This document shows positions 35,298 through 45,091 of a stretch of 64,000 bases of DNA, in pieces (position 1 is the stretch's first letter; each line of letters begins with the position of its first letter). Where the stretch lies: NCBI RefSeq assembly GCF_900070365.1, contig NZ_LN850107.1:1860001-1924000 (forward strand), given 5' to 3'. Source of the stretch: Alloactinosynnema sp. L-07 (GTDB lineage: Bacteria > Actinomycetota > Actinomycetes > Mycobacteriales > Pseudonocardiaceae). The translations under genes and the position numbers were made by a program. The notes beneath the pieces are model-generated. The model was given only the letters and a program-made list of their open reading frames with translations, made no database searches and was not told the origin of the DNA.

Positions 35298-37049
35298 ATG
35301 CGGTCGGAGTTCGTTCCTCTTGTCAACGCGTCGTTTGACTTCGGCACACACGCCAGCGGTTATGGCTGGTGCGAGCACAACGTCGATGATGAGCCGACGT
35401 TGCGAAAGATCCGCACGTTCGACCAGTGGCCGAAGCAGCCTGTGCCGTCGGTGAAGACGCTCACCGCGTTGCTGCTCGACAGGGACGGGGAGGTGATCGC
35501 CTGGGGCCACAGCGCGCACCAGATGTGGGTCGAGCACCGCGCCGACCGGAGAGACAAGGGATGGCGGTACTTCCACGGGTTCAAGATGTCGCTGGCCCGC
35601 GACGACGCCGAACCCGGTCGCTACCGATCGATGGCATTGGACGACCGCGAGGACGACCCCGAAGAGCTGATCACGAAGTTCCTAGGCTGCCTGTTCCGAC
35701 ACGTCCTCGCCGATCTTCAAGCCAGCGGCTACGAGGAAACGGATACCCGGTGGTGCATCACGGTGCCCGCGATCTGGAACGAGCACCAGAAGGCGATCAT
35801 GCGTCGTTGTGCGCAGCGAGCCGGATTCCCGCACGAGGATGGGCGGCTCATCCTCGCCTACGAGCCCGAGGCCGCGGCACAGCACGCTCGAGTCACCAAC
35901 GTGATGGTCACCGACGCCGACGGCCAGTCGCGGGAGGTGTTCAACGTTCCCGGACGCCGGTTCATCGTGTGCGACTGCGGGGGCGGAACCGTCGACCTCA
36001 CCTCCTACCAGATCGAACCCGACCGCTCCATGATCGAGATGGGCAGCGTGTCAGGCGAGGCGCGAGGCGCCAAGTACGTGAACAAGGCCATCGAGGAGCA
36101 GGTCCTGGTGCCCCGGCTCGGTGGTCTCGCGCTGTACGCGAAACTGCAGGAGCACTGCCCGGAAGGCATCGAGGACCTGCTGGCCGCGTGGGAGCGCGCC
36201 AAGCTCAACATCGGGGTCGATCACAACCGGCCCGTCTACCTGCCGATCACCATGGCCCTGGCCAAGAAGATCCCTCCCCGAGTCAAGCGAGCACTCGCCG
36301 CGGGCCAGGACGGCGTCGACGACGCCATCGTGATCACCCCGGCGGAGGTCGCGACAGCGTTCGAGTCCGTGGTCGAACGCATCTGCGCCCTGGTCTCCGA
36401 GCAGTTGCGGTCCCTGACCGCGGACGCCGAACTCGATCACGGCCCCACCGTCGTTCTCCTGGTGGGCGGGTTCGCCGCCTCGCCCTATCTGCGGCAGCGC
36501 CTGATCGACCACGTCGGCGGCGAGGCTGTCGTCCTCGTCCCACCGGATCCGCAGGTCGCCGTGCTCGCGGGTGCGGTCCACTTCGCGTGCAGGCCCGCGA
36601 CCCGCGCCCGCCGCTCGCGACGAACCTACGGGATCTCCATGTGCATGGACTTCGAGGAAGGCGTGGACCTCGAATCCAAGCGCGACAAGGACACCGCGGA
36701 CGGAACCGATCGGTGCACGGACCGGTTCGCCGTGCTCGTGACGAAGGGAGACCTGGTTCCCAACGGTAGCGAGGTATGGATCGACGGCCAACCCGTCCAC
36801 GGCGACCAGACAGCCATCAGGGTCAGGTTCTCCGCCGCCCGCGGAGCAGTGCCACGCTATGTCGACGATCCCGAGTGTGAATATCTGGGGCGGGTCAAGG
36901 TCGACCGGTCCCCGGTCATGCACCTGCACCTGAACGATCGAGGGATCCGCGTGTACATGAAGTTCGGCGAAACCGAAGTCAAATCCCGAGTCGTACTGCA
37001 GGCGACCGGGGAGGAACGGGAACACTCGTTCGACCTTCTCACCTCGTGA
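35298..37049 (+). CDS. HSPA12-like Hsp70-family ATPase
   Basis: 583 residues. Actin-like ATPase motifs are all visible: phosphate-1 FDFGTHASGYGW near the N terminus, phosphate-2 VCDCGGGTVDLTSYQ near residue 220, adenosine motif VVLLVGGFAASPYL near 390. As in animal HSPA12 and its bacterial relatives, the canonical substrate domain is replaced by a short beta-rich end (FAVLVTKGDLVPNG and following), so it is not a DnaK. It is coupled by GTGA overlap to the next gene and has no DnaJ or GrpE beside it. Probably a signalling or quality-control ATPase; a defence role is possible but unproven. Confidence 0.75.
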   Translation: MRSEFVPLVNASFDFGTHASGYGWCEHNVDDEPTLRKIRTFDQWPKQPVPSVKTLTALLLDRDGEVIAWGHSAHQMWVEHRADRRDKGWRYFHGFKMSLARDDAEPGRYRSMALDDREDDPEELITKFLGCLFRHVLADLQASGYEETDTRWCITVPAIWNEHQKAIMRRCAQRAGFPHEDGRLILAYEPEAAAQHARVTNVMVTDADGQSREVFNVPGRRFIVCDCGGGTVDLTSYQIEPDRSMIEMGSVSGEARGAKYVNKAIEEQVLVPRLGGLALYAKLQEHCPEGIEDLLAAWERAKLNIGVDHNRPVYLPITMALAKKIPPRVKRALAAGQDGVDDAIVITPAEVATAFESVVERICALVSEQLRSLTADAELDHGPTVVLLVGGFAASPYLRQRLIDHVGGEAVVLVPPDPQVAVLAGAVHFACRPATRARRSRRTYGISMCMDFEEGVDLESKRDKDTADGTDRCTDRFAVLVTKGDLVPNGSEVWIDGQPVHGDQTAIRVRFSAARGAVPRYVDDPECEYLGRVKVDRSPVMHLHLNDRGIRVYMKFGETEVKSRVVLQATGEEREHSFDLLTS

Positions 37050-37774
37050 CCCGACACAACAACTCGCCGTCCGACCCGTGGCCGACGCCTCACCTGGCCG
37101 CGATGTTCTCCGACGCCGAGATCGTTCCCCCCGAATACACCGCCACCGGCGAGGCATGGTTGGCCGCTGAGGTGAAGCGCCTGCGGACCGAGTGCGATCG
37201 CCTAGTCGGTGAACTGGAGCACGCTGGCGAAGCCAACCGGCACTTGAGATCCCGGTTGGCCAAAGCACTCAGCGAACGGTCCGCGACCACGCACGACGCC
37301 GCGACCCTCGACCAGGCCGAGCACACAGTTCTCGCCGACCAGTTCCGCGATCTGATCGCTCAAGACGTACAGCACCTGCTGCGCAAACACCAACGGACCA
37401 CCATCGGCCGCCCGACTCCGCAGCTGCTGGCGCAACACATCCACGCGCTGTGTCGCGACCTGTTCATCGACGGCCACCGGGACCCAGCCACCGCGTGCCG
37501 TCGACTCGGGATGGACCCCGCCGACCAGGGGGAGGGCATGCACGAGTTGATCGGCAAAGTCAAGGTCCTGTGCCAGCGCGCAGGTGACGTCGAATGGGAC
37601 CTCGACGTTGCACCAGGACGAGTCCTGGACCCCAAGCGTCAACAGCCATGGGGCCAGTGCGACCCCACCACGGTGATCGAGTTCGCCGTGGCCCCTGCCT
37701 ACCGGGTCGGCCGACGTGTGTACGTCAAGCAGCAGGTGTTCACCAAGGCCCGACGGTTTCCATGGCCGACATGA
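37046..37774 (+). CDS. partner protein of the Hsp70-like ATPase
   Basis: GTG 37046 overlaps the preceding stop; 242 residues. A coiled coil lies near residues 35-75 (EVKRLRTECDRLVGELEHAG). A helical middle follows (HIHALCRDLFIDGHRDPAT), and the end is a small beta region (VIEFAVAPAYRVGRRVYVKQQVF). The coiled coil recalls nucleotide-exchange or co-chaperone partners, but I do not recognise a family. The overlap argues for a stoichiometric partner of the ATPase. Confidence 0.6.
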   Translation: MTRHNNSPSDPWPTPHLAAMFSDAEIVPPEYTATGEAWLAAEVKRLRTECDRLVGELEHAGEANRHLRSRLAKALSERSATTHDAATLDQAEHTVLADQFRDLIAQDVQHLLRKHQRTTIGRPTPQLLAQHIHALCRDLFIDGHRDPATACRRLGMDPADQGEGMHELIGKVKVLCQRAGDVEWDLDVAPGRVLDPKRQQPWGQCDPTTVIEFAVAPAYRVGRRVYVKQQVFTKARRFPWPT

Positions 37775-38247
37775 TCTGACCAGTGGGGCAGAGCAGGTCG
37801 GCCAGATCGGGTGAAGTACTCGCTACAGCGCCTGGACGGCTGGACCGCGGTTTCCCTGTGTCGGTTTCCGGGTTGGCGCGAGGCACCGGCCAAGCAATGG
37901 GTGTGTGAACGCGGAATTCGACACCATCAAGTATCTGCCGGCCAACCAGCCCAGACACATGGCGACGATGCCCGCGAGTCAACCGCGGGCGCCAAAGCCC
38001 CAGCTATTCTATGGCCCGGTTGCCCATTGGGTCATCCAGTTCAGTATCCGGCGACGCTGTTCGGCATGGTGGGTCGCCAGGATCGCGCGGGTCTCGTCGT
38101 CGGCAACTGCGGCTCCGCGGTAGAGCGCGCGGTAACCGCGCGGATGGAGTGCGTTCTCATTTGGAACTCCCGGGCGTGGGCCCTTGACCGGCCAGCAGCG
38201 CACGAGGACAGACGGCGGTCAATGAGCCGCAACATCAACCAGTCTGC
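37775..38247. other. convergent intergenic region
   Basis: About 470 bases between the Hsp70 operon (+) and the large membrane protein (-). Weak minus-strand coding character near 38030-38120 (GAAVADDETRAILATHHAEQ) may be a remnant of a lost gene. No terminator hairpin stood out. Confidence 0.35.
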
Positions 38248-40512
38248 CTAGCGGTCCGCGTTCCGTGCGACCTGGCCTGGCTCGATGGACGGGAACGACA
38301 CGTCACCACCGTGGAGAGCGTTCCAGATGGCGAGCACGGCCAGTGCAGGAGTGACCGCCGCAGTGGCGACGGACGCGATGTTACTGAGGGTGAACCGCCG
38401 CCCGCGTTCCTCGACCGGCGGGCGGTTGGTCAGGTCCAGTCGTAAACCCAGCGTCAGCATGACGGTTGTAAACAGCAGGACGTCTGCGGTGGTCCTCCAG
38501 TCCACCCCGAGGCCGAGTAGCAGCTGGACCCCGATCGCGGACGCCGGTGCCGCCGCGTACACAACCACCGGAGTGAACACCTTGGTGATGCCGCGCTTCC
38601 CGGGGAGATACCGCCACGCCAGCCCGACCGCTGCTGCGGCGAGGAACCACTTCGCCAACTCCCACCCCAGAAGATCGACCAGGTCGATGACCACGGACTC
38701 CTGCTGGTTGATTGCGATCACCGGTTCGGTGGCCAACCGAACCGCAAAAAGCACGACTCCGGCCAACAGACCCGGGACAATCGCCATGCGCACGATCCGG
38801 GCCGGGTCCGTGGCATCCGACCCCGGCGCGACTTCACGACGGAGCCACACCACCACCAACGCGACCGCGACGCTGATCGGCCACGCAGGAACCTCGGTTC
38901 CGGCGACCTCTAGGTCCCACCACACGGGGCCGACCATGAACAACAACAGCGCGATCCTGACCGCGTCCACCGGCGGCGGTGCGATCCAATACCGGACGTA
39001 GCAGCGGTAGACGGCTGCGGCCGCGACGAGAAGCACGGACCACATGGCGCTGTCGTACAGGTCCCACAAGAAGTCCTCGTATAGGGCGCGGAGAGGGATC
39101 GGTGGGGTGTAGCCGAGCCACTCGCGCCTGCCCTCGTTGAACCAGGCGATCGCGACTCGCTCCAGCACGAGCGCGGCGGCTCCTACCCCTGCTGTCAGGA
39201 CCAACCATATTGGTGGTGTGGGACGGGTGTCGGGCGCAAACAATCGTCTGAGCGCGTTGCCGACGGCGAGCACCAACAGGAAGGTCGTGATCAAGCAGGC
39301 GGCGACCAGCAAGGCTAGTTGAGTCCCGGAGAGGTGAGGCTTCGGCATCAGGTACGCGAAGATCGCTCCGGCTGTCGCGGCCAATGGTGCCACTGCGCGG
39401 AACGGGACCCACCACACCACCGCGGCCCCGGCGGTCGACAACACCAACGCAATGTTCACCCATTGGACGAGCGGTCGCCAGCCGTCGAACGGGTCCGGCA
39501 GCACGGCGCTCAACACGGCAAGTGAGCCGACGACCAGGACAAGGACCGGAAGCGGCCACAGCGCCCGACGCGCGACGCGGGCGACGGATTGGGGCTTCGC
39601 TTTGGGAGTCGACCAAGGCCACCGCCACGTCCATCGACGCCGCGACCTGGTGGCGGACTTGCGCACGGGCCGCGATTCCTGTGGCTCGCTGCCTCGGCTC
39701 CGGCGCACCAGAACGACCGCGACCGTGACGAACGCCAGCACTGACAACCACATCAGACCCCACACGTAAGGGCGTGGTCCCCGCGAAACAAGTGTTCCCA
39801 CGACCTCGGTGCGCGTGTCGGGGACCACCCGCACGGACGCGGCGACCTTGTCGTTGAGCGCCCGCACCCCTGTCCACTTGACCCCGGACGTTGTGGCTAC
39901 CGCGCTATCCCACGGCCGCGGCATCGACAACCACTTGTCCGGCCCGTGCACCGACACGGTCCACACCGCGTCGTGGATGCCCGGCGGAACAACCACCTGA
40001 AGTATCCACGGGCTGTCCGAAGCGCCGTACAGAACGGCACCACCGGCCGGCAGCACCCACGGCCTGTCAGATCCCGCGTCAACGATGTCGGTGTGCGAAC
40101 GCTCGGCGATCGTTACCCACTCGCTGTCGGCGACGACGTTCGGGTCTTCGTCTCGGATCTCGAGCGGGCCTCGGAACTCGCCCAACAGGCATGCGGCCGT
40201 GCGATGGAACTCGGGGTGCTCAGGGGTGAACGTCAAGCCGCTCGTCGCCGCGACATCGCGTGGCACTCTGATACGGGTCTGCACAGTCAACCGCGGGAAG
40301 TCCAACGCGTCCGACTCCAACCACGCGTCGATGTCCACCTCTGCCCGCGGTACTGGCCCCGGACAGATTGAGACAGCTGTTCGCTCATAGGCTGCGATGG
40401 TCGCGACGCCGCTCAACGCCGCCGCCGACAAGCCCGTCAGAGCTACCGTGACGAGCAGCCATCGCGCACCCAGTCGCCACAGCTTCGCCCATCGTCCGGC
40501 CGATCTGCCCAT
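38248..40512 (-). CDS. large integral membrane protein (DUF6185-like), unknown function
   Basis: 754 residues from ATG 40512. An N-terminal span (RWLLVTVALTGLSAAALSGV) is followed by a ~200-residue domain expected outside the cell, then a basic cytoplasmic loop (RRRWTWRWPWSTPKAK) and about 12 further hydrophobic helices to the C terminus. The architecture recalls DUF6185 proteins of streptomycetes; I am unsure. No catalytic motif seen. It stands alone. Confidence 0.5.
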   Translation of the reverse strand: MGRSAGRWAKLWRLGARWLLVTVALTGLSAAALSGVATIAAYERTAVSICPGPVPRAEVDIDAWLESDALDFPRLTVQTRIRVPRDVAATSGLTFTPEHPEFHRTAACLLGEFRGPLEIRDEDPNVVADSEWVTIAERSHTDIVDAGSDRPWVLPAGGAVLYGASDSPWILQVVVPPGIHDAVWTVSVHGPDKWLSMPRPWDSAVATTSGVKWTGVRALNDKVAASVRVVPDTRTEVVGTLVSRGPRPYVWGLMWLSVLAFVTVAVVLVRRSRGSEPQESRPVRKSATRSRRRWTWRWPWSTPKAKPQSVARVARRALWPLPVLVLVVGSLAVLSAVLPDPFDGWRPLVQWVNIALVLSTAGAAVVWWVPFRAVAPLAATAGAIFAYLMPKPHLSGTQLALLVAACLITTFLLVLAVGNALRRLFAPDTRPTPPIWLVLTAGVGAAALVLERVAIAWFNEGRREWLGYTPPIPLRALYEDFLWDLYDSAMWSVLLVAAAAVYRCYVRYWIAPPPVDAVRIALLLFMVGPVWWDLEVAGTEVPAWPISVAVALVVVWLRREVAPGSDATDPARIVRMAIVPGLLAGVVLFAVRLATEPVIAINQQESVVIDLVDLLGWELAKWFLAAAAVGLAWRYLPGKRGITKVFTPVVVYAAAPASAIGVQLLLGLGVDWRTTADVLLFTTVMLTLGLRLDLTNRPPVEERGRRFTLSNIASVATAAVTPALAVLAIWNALHGGDVSFPSIEPGQVARNADR

Positions 40513-40950
40513 CCGCGCCTCCCGTTGTTGATCAGCGAGGGTAGTCGGCGACGCGATGGGGCCTCCAGCCGATCAGGAGCGCGGTCTTAAGGTGGCCACC
40601 TTCGTTGCGTCGATTCCAGCGCTGGGTCAGGTACATAGTGACCACCGGGCTCTGGCAACCTCCTGGCTCAACACGACGAGCCCGCCGCAGCAAAGCGAGC
40701 CTAACCAGCCGTGGACGATCACCGTGCCGACCGGAGGCTGGTGTCGGCTTCGGGTCGGCGTCCGGATTCGTCGATTGCGAGGTGCACGAGGTCGGTGGTG
40801 CGGCGCTTGCACACAGAATTGCAGTTAGCAACTGCGGGTAGTCGTTGCCAGTGGCCAACTGTAGGGCGCAAGTCCTGGTCAGGGCAAAGAGCGAGCTGCG
40901 TCGGTGTCGGGGCACTGAAGAGGAGCACGTGGGGCTACTACGCTCTTCAC
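40513..40950. other. divergent intergenic region
   Basis: About 440 bases between the membrane protein (-) and the PIN gene (+), with both promoters expected. No convincing small gene. Confidence 0.35.
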
Positions 40951-42012
40951 GTGATCCTTCTCGACACCAATCAGCTTCGCCGAGTTCTGCCGGGCAATCC
41001 GACCCTGACGCTGCTCAGTGCGGCCGCTAGGCGCTGCGGTCACACGTTGGCCATCACGGACATCGTCCTGCGCGAGGTGGTTCGCCAGCACCGTGCGCAG
41101 CTCGAGCAAGCTCGCAAGGCCCTGGAGGATGCCCGCCGTGAGCTCGACAAGCTAGTCAGGCCAGTTTCCCGGATAGTCCCCACGGCGTGGGACGGGATTG
41201 CTGGCCGCAAGTCCGTTGGCCTGGAGATGGAGTTCTTCGAAGGTGATCTCCGCGCCGCCTTCGAGGTTCTATCAACCGATCCGCGCGATGCCATGGATGC
41301 CTTCGAACGTGAAGCAGATCATCGGCCCCCATGCAAGGCGAACGGTCAGGGTGGCCGGGACGCGACCATCTACCTCACGGCTCTCCGGGCGGCACGCCAA
41401 AGCGACAACCTCGCGCCAGCACCGAACCAGCAGACTCGAGAGCTCGGAGCCGCCACGTCGGGTCGTCAACTGCCGGTGATATTCGTGTCCGAGGACAAGG
41501 GTTTTTCCGATCCTCAGGACCGCGCGCACTTTGCCCCAGATTTGCGCAACGAGATCGGCGACGCACAGCTAATTCTCCGGCGCGATGTCGTGTCCGCTCT
41601 CGCCGAGATCGGCTACCCGACCGAGTGGGTCGACGCGACAGGCATCATCGATCGAGACGACTTCGTTGGCATGCTTAGAGATGCCGTCACACGAGAGACC
41701 TTGGGCATGCTCTCACCTGCCCCACGTGATGCGTTCCCCTCGTTTGTCCGTGTTGGAAGGCCCCGGCTGAAGGGCGCTGTTAGGAAGGCACGACAGTGCA
41801 GAGGACAGGGGTTGATCTTGACTACGCTAACTGGGACATGGTCATCGAACTTCTTTACGCGAAACGCGCCTGCTGGGCTCGATCCCTCAACGATGAGGTC
41901 GGACTTCCGACTCCGCATAGCCGCAGATGTCACCGCACTAGTCGTGCAAGACGCTTGCGGCGCAGTCGTCGAAGCGGACTTCTCACCGGTGGTGGTAACC
42001 ATCACTGACTGA
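40951..42012 (+). CDS. PIN-domain protein (predicted RNase)
   Basis: GTG 40951 puts VILLDTNQLRRVL at the very N terminus, the first PIN motif with its catalytic Asp. A second acidic position lies in GRDATIYLTALRAA, and PVIFVSEDKGFSD carries the later PIN Asp. A long helical insert (RKALEDARRELDKLV) separates the first two. At 353 residues it is far longer than a VapC toxin and has a C-terminal beta-rich extension, and no antitoxin gene precedes it. Large PIN proteins of this kind occur in defence islands. Confidence 0.65.
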   Translation: MILLDTNQLRRVLPGNPTLTLLSAAARRCGHTLAITDIVLREVVRQHRAQLEQARKALEDARRELDKLVRPVSRIVPTAWDGIAGRKSVGLEMEFFEGDLRAAFEVLSTDPRDAMDAFEREADHRPPCKANGQGGRDATIYLTALRAARQSDNLAPAPNQQTRELGAATSGRQLPVIFVSEDKGFSDPQDRAHFAPDLRNEIGDAQLILRRDVVSALAEIGYPTEWVDATGIIDRDDFVGMLRDAVTRETLGMLSPAPRDAFPSFVRVGRPRLKGAVRKARQCRGQGLILTTLTGTWSSNFFTRNAPAGLDPSTMRSDFRLRIAADVTALVVQDACGAVVEADFSPVVVTITD

Positions 42013-42164
42013 ACGACGCCGATGGATTCCATGAGGGATCCCGTTCATCAGGTTGGAAGCAGTGTGTTGGTCTCTCCCAGAGTAGGCGCAGTTTGGGTCG
42101 CCGGGTCTGGTCTCGGATCGGTTGACCCTGTGAATCGCCTTGATGGCAACGACTTTCGCGCTGG

Positions 42165-44492
42165 CTACGGGATATTCCACCCGGCCAGCAGTCCGCGGAT
42201 GGCCGCGAAGTCCAATGGCGTGCCCTCGTCGGTCAACCGGTCGAACAGTTCCCGCTCTCGTCGTTCTCGCTCGAATGCCTCGGCGTCTTTGGTGTTCGCC
42301 ACGATGTCCGCCAGCATCCTGTGTTGCGGCGAGGTCGGGTAGTCCTCGGCCGGTCCCTCCGGTCCGGTGCCCGCCGCGAACTCGGCCAGCCAGCGGTCCT
42401 GCTCCGCGCGCAGTGCCGCCGCGCGCGCCTCGAAGCGGAAGTCGATGGGCCGGTGGTGTGGCTGGGCCAGCATGTCCAGCAGCGCCCGGGACTTGACTTG
42501 CTGGACGACAGCTAATGCCTCGCCCACCCGCCCGAGGAGCAGACATACCTCGATCAACCGCTCGTAGCGGGCGAGGCCCGTCGACATGAAGGCCATCCGG
42601 GCTTCGATGTCGTCGAAGGTGGTCCGGGTCGCGTCAGCCATTTGCACACAGGTGACCAGATGGGGATAGGCCAGACCGTATTCCTGCCGCGAGTGGTGGA
42701 TCGTGGCGATCCGCCAGTGGCACAGCTGGTCCAGCATGGGCCCCAAGTGTCCGTTCAGAGCACGTTCGAAAGCTGCCAGTGCGCCGTCTTGGTCGCCCAG
42801 CTTCTCTAGACACACACCGGTCGTCATGTCGACCCTGGCTCGCGTGTTCGAACCAGCGAGGATCGTCAGGGACGGCGTTGCCAAGCGAGCGAGGGCGTCG
42901 TCGGGGGAGTGGGCCGCGAGACTCATCGCCATCGTGAGTTCGCGGGTCTCGACGGCCAGTGCCAGCGTTTCCGGGTCGTCGAGCACGTCGTCGTCCAAGG
43001 CGATCGGTGATGGATCCGTGCCGCGCAGTTCCGCGGATCTGCCCGCCCAGGCGTCGGCTTCGGTGTTGTCGCCAGCGGCGCGGGCGGCGATCGAGGCGTG
43101 CCACAGGATCTCTGACCGCGATAGCGGGACGACAGAGTGGTTGAACAACTTGCTCACCGAGATCTCGATAGCGCGCGTTGGCTGGGTGAGCAGCGGGACG
43201 AGCAGCTGGAACCTCTGGTGGGCAGTGGCGATGTTCCCAGCACTTAGCTGTAGCTGTGCGACGCGATGCAGGGAGATGATCCGGTACATCGGGTCGCTGC
43301 TGTTGAGCGTGACCGCGTCGGTGAGTGCGTGTTCCGCGTGCCTGATCGCGGCGCCGAGGTCGATGATCTGGGTGGACAGCAACTCCGCCAGCTCCGTCTG
43401 CGTCGCCCACCAGACGTGCGCTCCGCCCGGGCCGGCCATCGCCGCCTCGAACTGGGCGCGGGCGTCGTTGTACCGGCCGTCCTCGGCCATGAGGGTGGCC
43501 GCCTCGAACACGAGGTCGTGAACGATGTTCTTCGGGTCATGGGAAAGCAGCTCGACGGCGCGGGCGTAGGCGGCCAGGGCATCGTCCACGCGTTCCTCGT
43601 ACCGATAGGCGGTTGCGAGGACGTGGTGGACTGTCGCAAGGTCCGTCGGAGCGGTTTCGGCGGGCGCGCACGCCAGGCAGGCCAGCCCTTCCCGGATCGA
43701 GCGATCGTTGTCGATGACGACGGCGTGCCATTGGACGCGGGCGCGGATCAGGAACTCGTCCCTGGCCCGGCCTAATCGGCGGTACAGGTCCGCGGACCTC
43801 TCCCAGGCATCGACCGCCTTGTCGTAATCCGCGTCGAGGAAGCTGTAGGCCCGACCGAGCGCGTCCAACACTTCGGCGCGCAGCGCGGGGTCGTCCGCCG
43901 CGGCCAGGACAGTGTTCAGCTCGGGGATGACGATCGCCGCCGACTCGCGGGCCGCAGACTTCGACAGGTCCCAGTAGAGGTCGGTGAACAGCCGGGATAC
44001 CCGGGTACGCAAGTCCGCGTCATCATCGGTCGCGTGGAAGCACTGGGCCATCCGACCGACCATCGCCACGCCGTCGCCCTGTCTGGTGTGCACCCGGGCC
44101 AGCAGGCACAGAGAGGCGACAAGATCGGAGGCCGTGCCGTGTTCCCGCAGGATCTCCACAGCACCGAGTGCGTCTTCCTCGGCTCGCGCCAGCAGCCGCC
44201 CGCGCTTCCACGTGTCGTCCATGCCGAGGACTGTCGCGGCCCGATGCATCAGCGCGTCCGCCCGGCCGACCGCGGTGCCGCCCAACAGGCTGGCGCGCAC
44301 CGCGACATCGGCCCACGTCATCGCGTCATGCGGGGATTCGGCGCGCTCGCTGGCCGTGAGTAGCGCTTCGATGACCTTGTCGTCGATCATCGGGGCTAGA
44401 CGGTCCACTGTGGCGGCAGGGTCTGGGTTCTTCGCCAGCGTCCTGACGATGCCCTCTGTCCTGCGGTCGAGCCACCACTCACGGATAGCCAT
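42165..44492 (-). CDS. TPR-repeat protein of the first CHAT operon
   Basis: 775 residues made almost wholly of helical TPR-like repeats (ALGRAYSFLDADYDKAVDAW, ATAYRYEERVDDALAAYARA, KLGDQDGALAAFERAL, LLGRVGEALAVVQQVKSRAL). The end is the segment that precedes the protease in fused TPR-CHAT proteins, but no CHAT domain follows; the protease is encoded separately at 45784-46761. ATG 44492 overlaps the TGA of the membrane protein gene, so the four genes form one operon. It is likely the sensor or scaffold that activates the CHAT protease (inference). Confidence 0.75.
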   Translation of the reverse strand: MAIREWWLDRRTEGIVRTLAKNPDPAATVDRLAPMIDDKVIEALLTASERAESPHDAMTWADVAVRASLLGGTAVGRADALMHRAATVLGMDDTWKRGRLLARAEEDALGAVEILREHGTASDLVASLCLLARVHTRQGDGVAMVGRMAQCFHATDDDADLRTRVSRLFTDLYWDLSKSAARESAAIVIPELNTVLAAADDPALRAEVLDALGRAYSFLDADYDKAVDAWERSADLYRRLGRARDEFLIRARVQWHAVVIDNDRSIREGLACLACAPAETAPTDLATVHHVLATAYRYEERVDDALAAYARAVELLSHDPKNIVHDLVFEAATLMAEDGRYNDARAQFEAAMAGPGGAHVWWATQTELAELLSTQIIDLGAAIRHAEHALTDAVTLNSSDPMYRIISLHRVAQLQLSAGNIATAHQRFQLLVPLLTQPTRAIEISVSKLFNHSVVPLSRSEILWHASIAARAAGDNTEADAWAGRSAELRGTDPSPIALDDDVLDDPETLALAVETRELTMAMSLAAHSPDDALARLATPSLTILAGSNTRARVDMTTGVCLEKLGDQDGALAAFERALNGHLGPMLDQLCHWRIATIHHSRQEYGLAYPHLVTCVQMADATRTTFDDIEARMAFMSTGLARYERLIEVCLLLGRVGEALAVVQQVKSRALLDMLAQPHHRPIDFRFEARAAALRAEQDRWLAEFAAGTGPEGPAEDYPTSPQHRMLADIVANTKDAEAFERERRERELFDRLTDEGTPLDFAAIRGLLAGWNIP

Positions 44493-45091
44493 CAGCGCCC
44501 TGCCGCCCGGATCGCCTTCTCCAGCGCGGTCTCCGCCCCCACCGGGTTGACCTTCTTGGCGTGGCGGGCCAACTGCGCCAGGAGGAGCCGGTGCTGGGCC
44601 GAGGTCAGCGAGTCGGCGCGGGCCAACCGGGTGGCGACCGGTTCAGCGATGTAGGCCCAGCGCGGCAATCGGCCCGTCAACGCCACGTCCGCGCGGGCGT
44701 CGAACTGGTCGGCGGTGATCTCCCCGGACGCGCGGGCGGTGGCGAGCCGGACCAGTTCCACGCGGACGGCGTCCACCTTCCGATCGGCCTGCTCGCTGAA
44801 GTTCTCCTTGGTGGCCCAGAACGCGAACAGCAGCACGATGAACACCGCGCCCGCTACCCAGTCGAACCGGATGAACAGCAGCGCCGCGACGCCCACGGCT
44901 ATCGCCAGCCTGGCGATCACGACGGCGAGCGCCCGGCCCGCGGAGTCGCCGCTGAGCGACTCGCCCAGCCCGTCGAGGGCTGCGAGGATGAGAGTGCCCG
45001 CCAACGACCACAGGCACGCGGTGAACCCGACGAGCGGGATCGCGGCGACATGACCGGCGAGCACGATCAGGTACGGGCGCAGGGCGCTCAC
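44492..45091 (-). CDS. membrane protein of the first CHAT operon
   Basis: 199 residues from GTG 45091 (GTGA overlap with the gene before). There are three to four hydrophobic helices in the first half (YLIVLAGHVAAIPLVGFTA, LWSLAGTLILAALDGL, VVIARLAIAVGVAALLFI, AGAVFIVLLFAFWA) and a soluble C-terminal half (RLATARASGEITADQFDARA). It places this system at the membrane, either as anchor for the TPR/CHAT pair or as the effector itself. Confidence 0.65.
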   Translation of the reverse strand: MSALRPYLIVLAGHVAAIPLVGFTACLWSLAGTLILAALDGLGESLSGDSAGRALAVVIARLAIAVGVAALLFIRFDWVAGAVFIVLLFAFWATKENFSEQADRKVDAVRVELVRLATARASGEITADQFDARADVALTGRLPRWAYIAEPVATRLARADSLTSAQHRLLLAQLARHAKKVNPVGAETALEKAIRAAGR

